Shown: piece after piece, positions 22,222 to 22,309 of the stretch
Numbering within the stretch: the first letter of the stretch is position 1
How the letters are laid out: each line of letters starts with the position of its first letter
IMG/VR virus record: IMGVR_UViG_3300025138_007798
Location: 1 to 22,309 of that record
DNA from: a virus
Length of the DNA: 22,309 bases
Strand: one strand, 5' to 3'
Made by a program: the position numbers and the translations under genes
The notes under the pieces: model-generated
What the model was told of the DNA's origin: nothing
The model's database searches: none
The model's input: the letters and a program-made list of their open reading frames with translations, nothing else

Positions 22222-22309
22222 AGAATTTATTCAGTGGCTTAGAGGATTTGTAGAGGGAGTACATCATTACAATATTACTCCTAAACAGTGGGATGACCTT
22301 AAAGCTAAA
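22211..22309 (+). CDS. Small phage protein, 3' end cut by the window
   Basis: An ATG at 22211 opens a frame that reaches the window edge (33 codons seen). The sequence 'FIQWLRGFVEGVHHYNITPKQWDDLK' is a pattern I recognise from many short phage proteins that contain 'WLRGFVEG...NITPKQW'. These are widespread in T4-like genomes and without known function. It is the last gene in the window and overlaps its upstream neighbour by 11 nt. Confidence 0.65.
   Translation, partial: MEDKEFIQWLRGFVEGVHHYNITPKQWDDLKAK

Noticed and set aside
1-22309. CRISPR array, insertion sequence or integrase/attachment site
   Set aside because: No regularly spaced repeats, transposase motifs, terminal inverted repeats or recombinase genes were seen.

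Overview
The window is a fully plus-strand, AT-rich stretch of a tailed-phage genome. It looks like a contractile-tailed (T4-like) myovirus: it carries gp26-type baseplate genes, a tape measure, a LysM wedge protein and a hub protein, followed by a T4-type replication set (gp32-like SSB, UvsX, 5' nuclease, gp41-like helicase). The host is probably a member of the Bacteroidota. This is inferred from the lack of Shine-Dalgarno sequences before nearly all starts, the A/T-rich leaders, and a recurring promoter-like element containing TAnnTTTC, which resembles the Bacteroidota -7 box TAnnTTTG. The host is not proven by the sequence.

Layout. Positions 1-9097 hold the tail and baseplate module: the 3' part of a gp26-like gene with an overlapping +1-frame gp51-like segment (probable programmed frameshift), the tape measure, a small unknown gene, a tube/baseplate-like protein, a LysM gp53-like protein, a large hub protein ending in an M15 peptidase, and an unknown protein with a polyglycine run. 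Positions 9146-15344 hold replication and recombination: a compact and divergent family A DNA polymerase, an unknown protein, the SSB, UvsX, a 5'-3' exonuclease and the replicative helicase. Positions 15433-18764 hold deoxynucleotide synthesis: NrdB, a short NrdA without an ATP-cone, a thioredoxin and an unknown protein. Positions 18813-22309 hold a 7-deazaguanine cassette: a QueC-like protein, a 47-codon ORF, tRNA-Ala(TGC), a small membrane protein, QueD-like, QueE-like, a flavodoxin-fold NAD(P)H oxidoreductase and two small genes, the last running off the window.

How the parts work together. The replication proteins copy and recombine the genome, and the RNR plus thioredoxin supply dNTPs. 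QueD, QueE and the QueC-like protein would turn a GTP-derived pterin into a 7-deazaguanine, which phages are known to insert into their own DNA to resist restriction. The transglycosylase (DpdA) and FolE are not in this window. The most striking observation is that all three Que proteins deviate at their cofactor sites: QueC has lost all four zinc cysteines, QueD two of three zinc histidines, and QueE has CX3CX7C plus GGSP in place of the usual CX3CX2C and GGEP. The pathway may therefore use a distinct phage subfamily, or end in a product other than plain preQ0.

Regulation. Five copies of a bipartite element, TTG-N10/11-TANNTTTC-N(1-2)-TATATT (the first TA is degenerate in one copy), stand before the polymerase, SSB, helicase, thioredoxin and membrane-protein/queD transcription units. 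A different element, an identical 14-mer CTATTTATATTAAA, stands before the tape measure and the next structural gene. This suggests two promoter classes for two temporal groups of genes.
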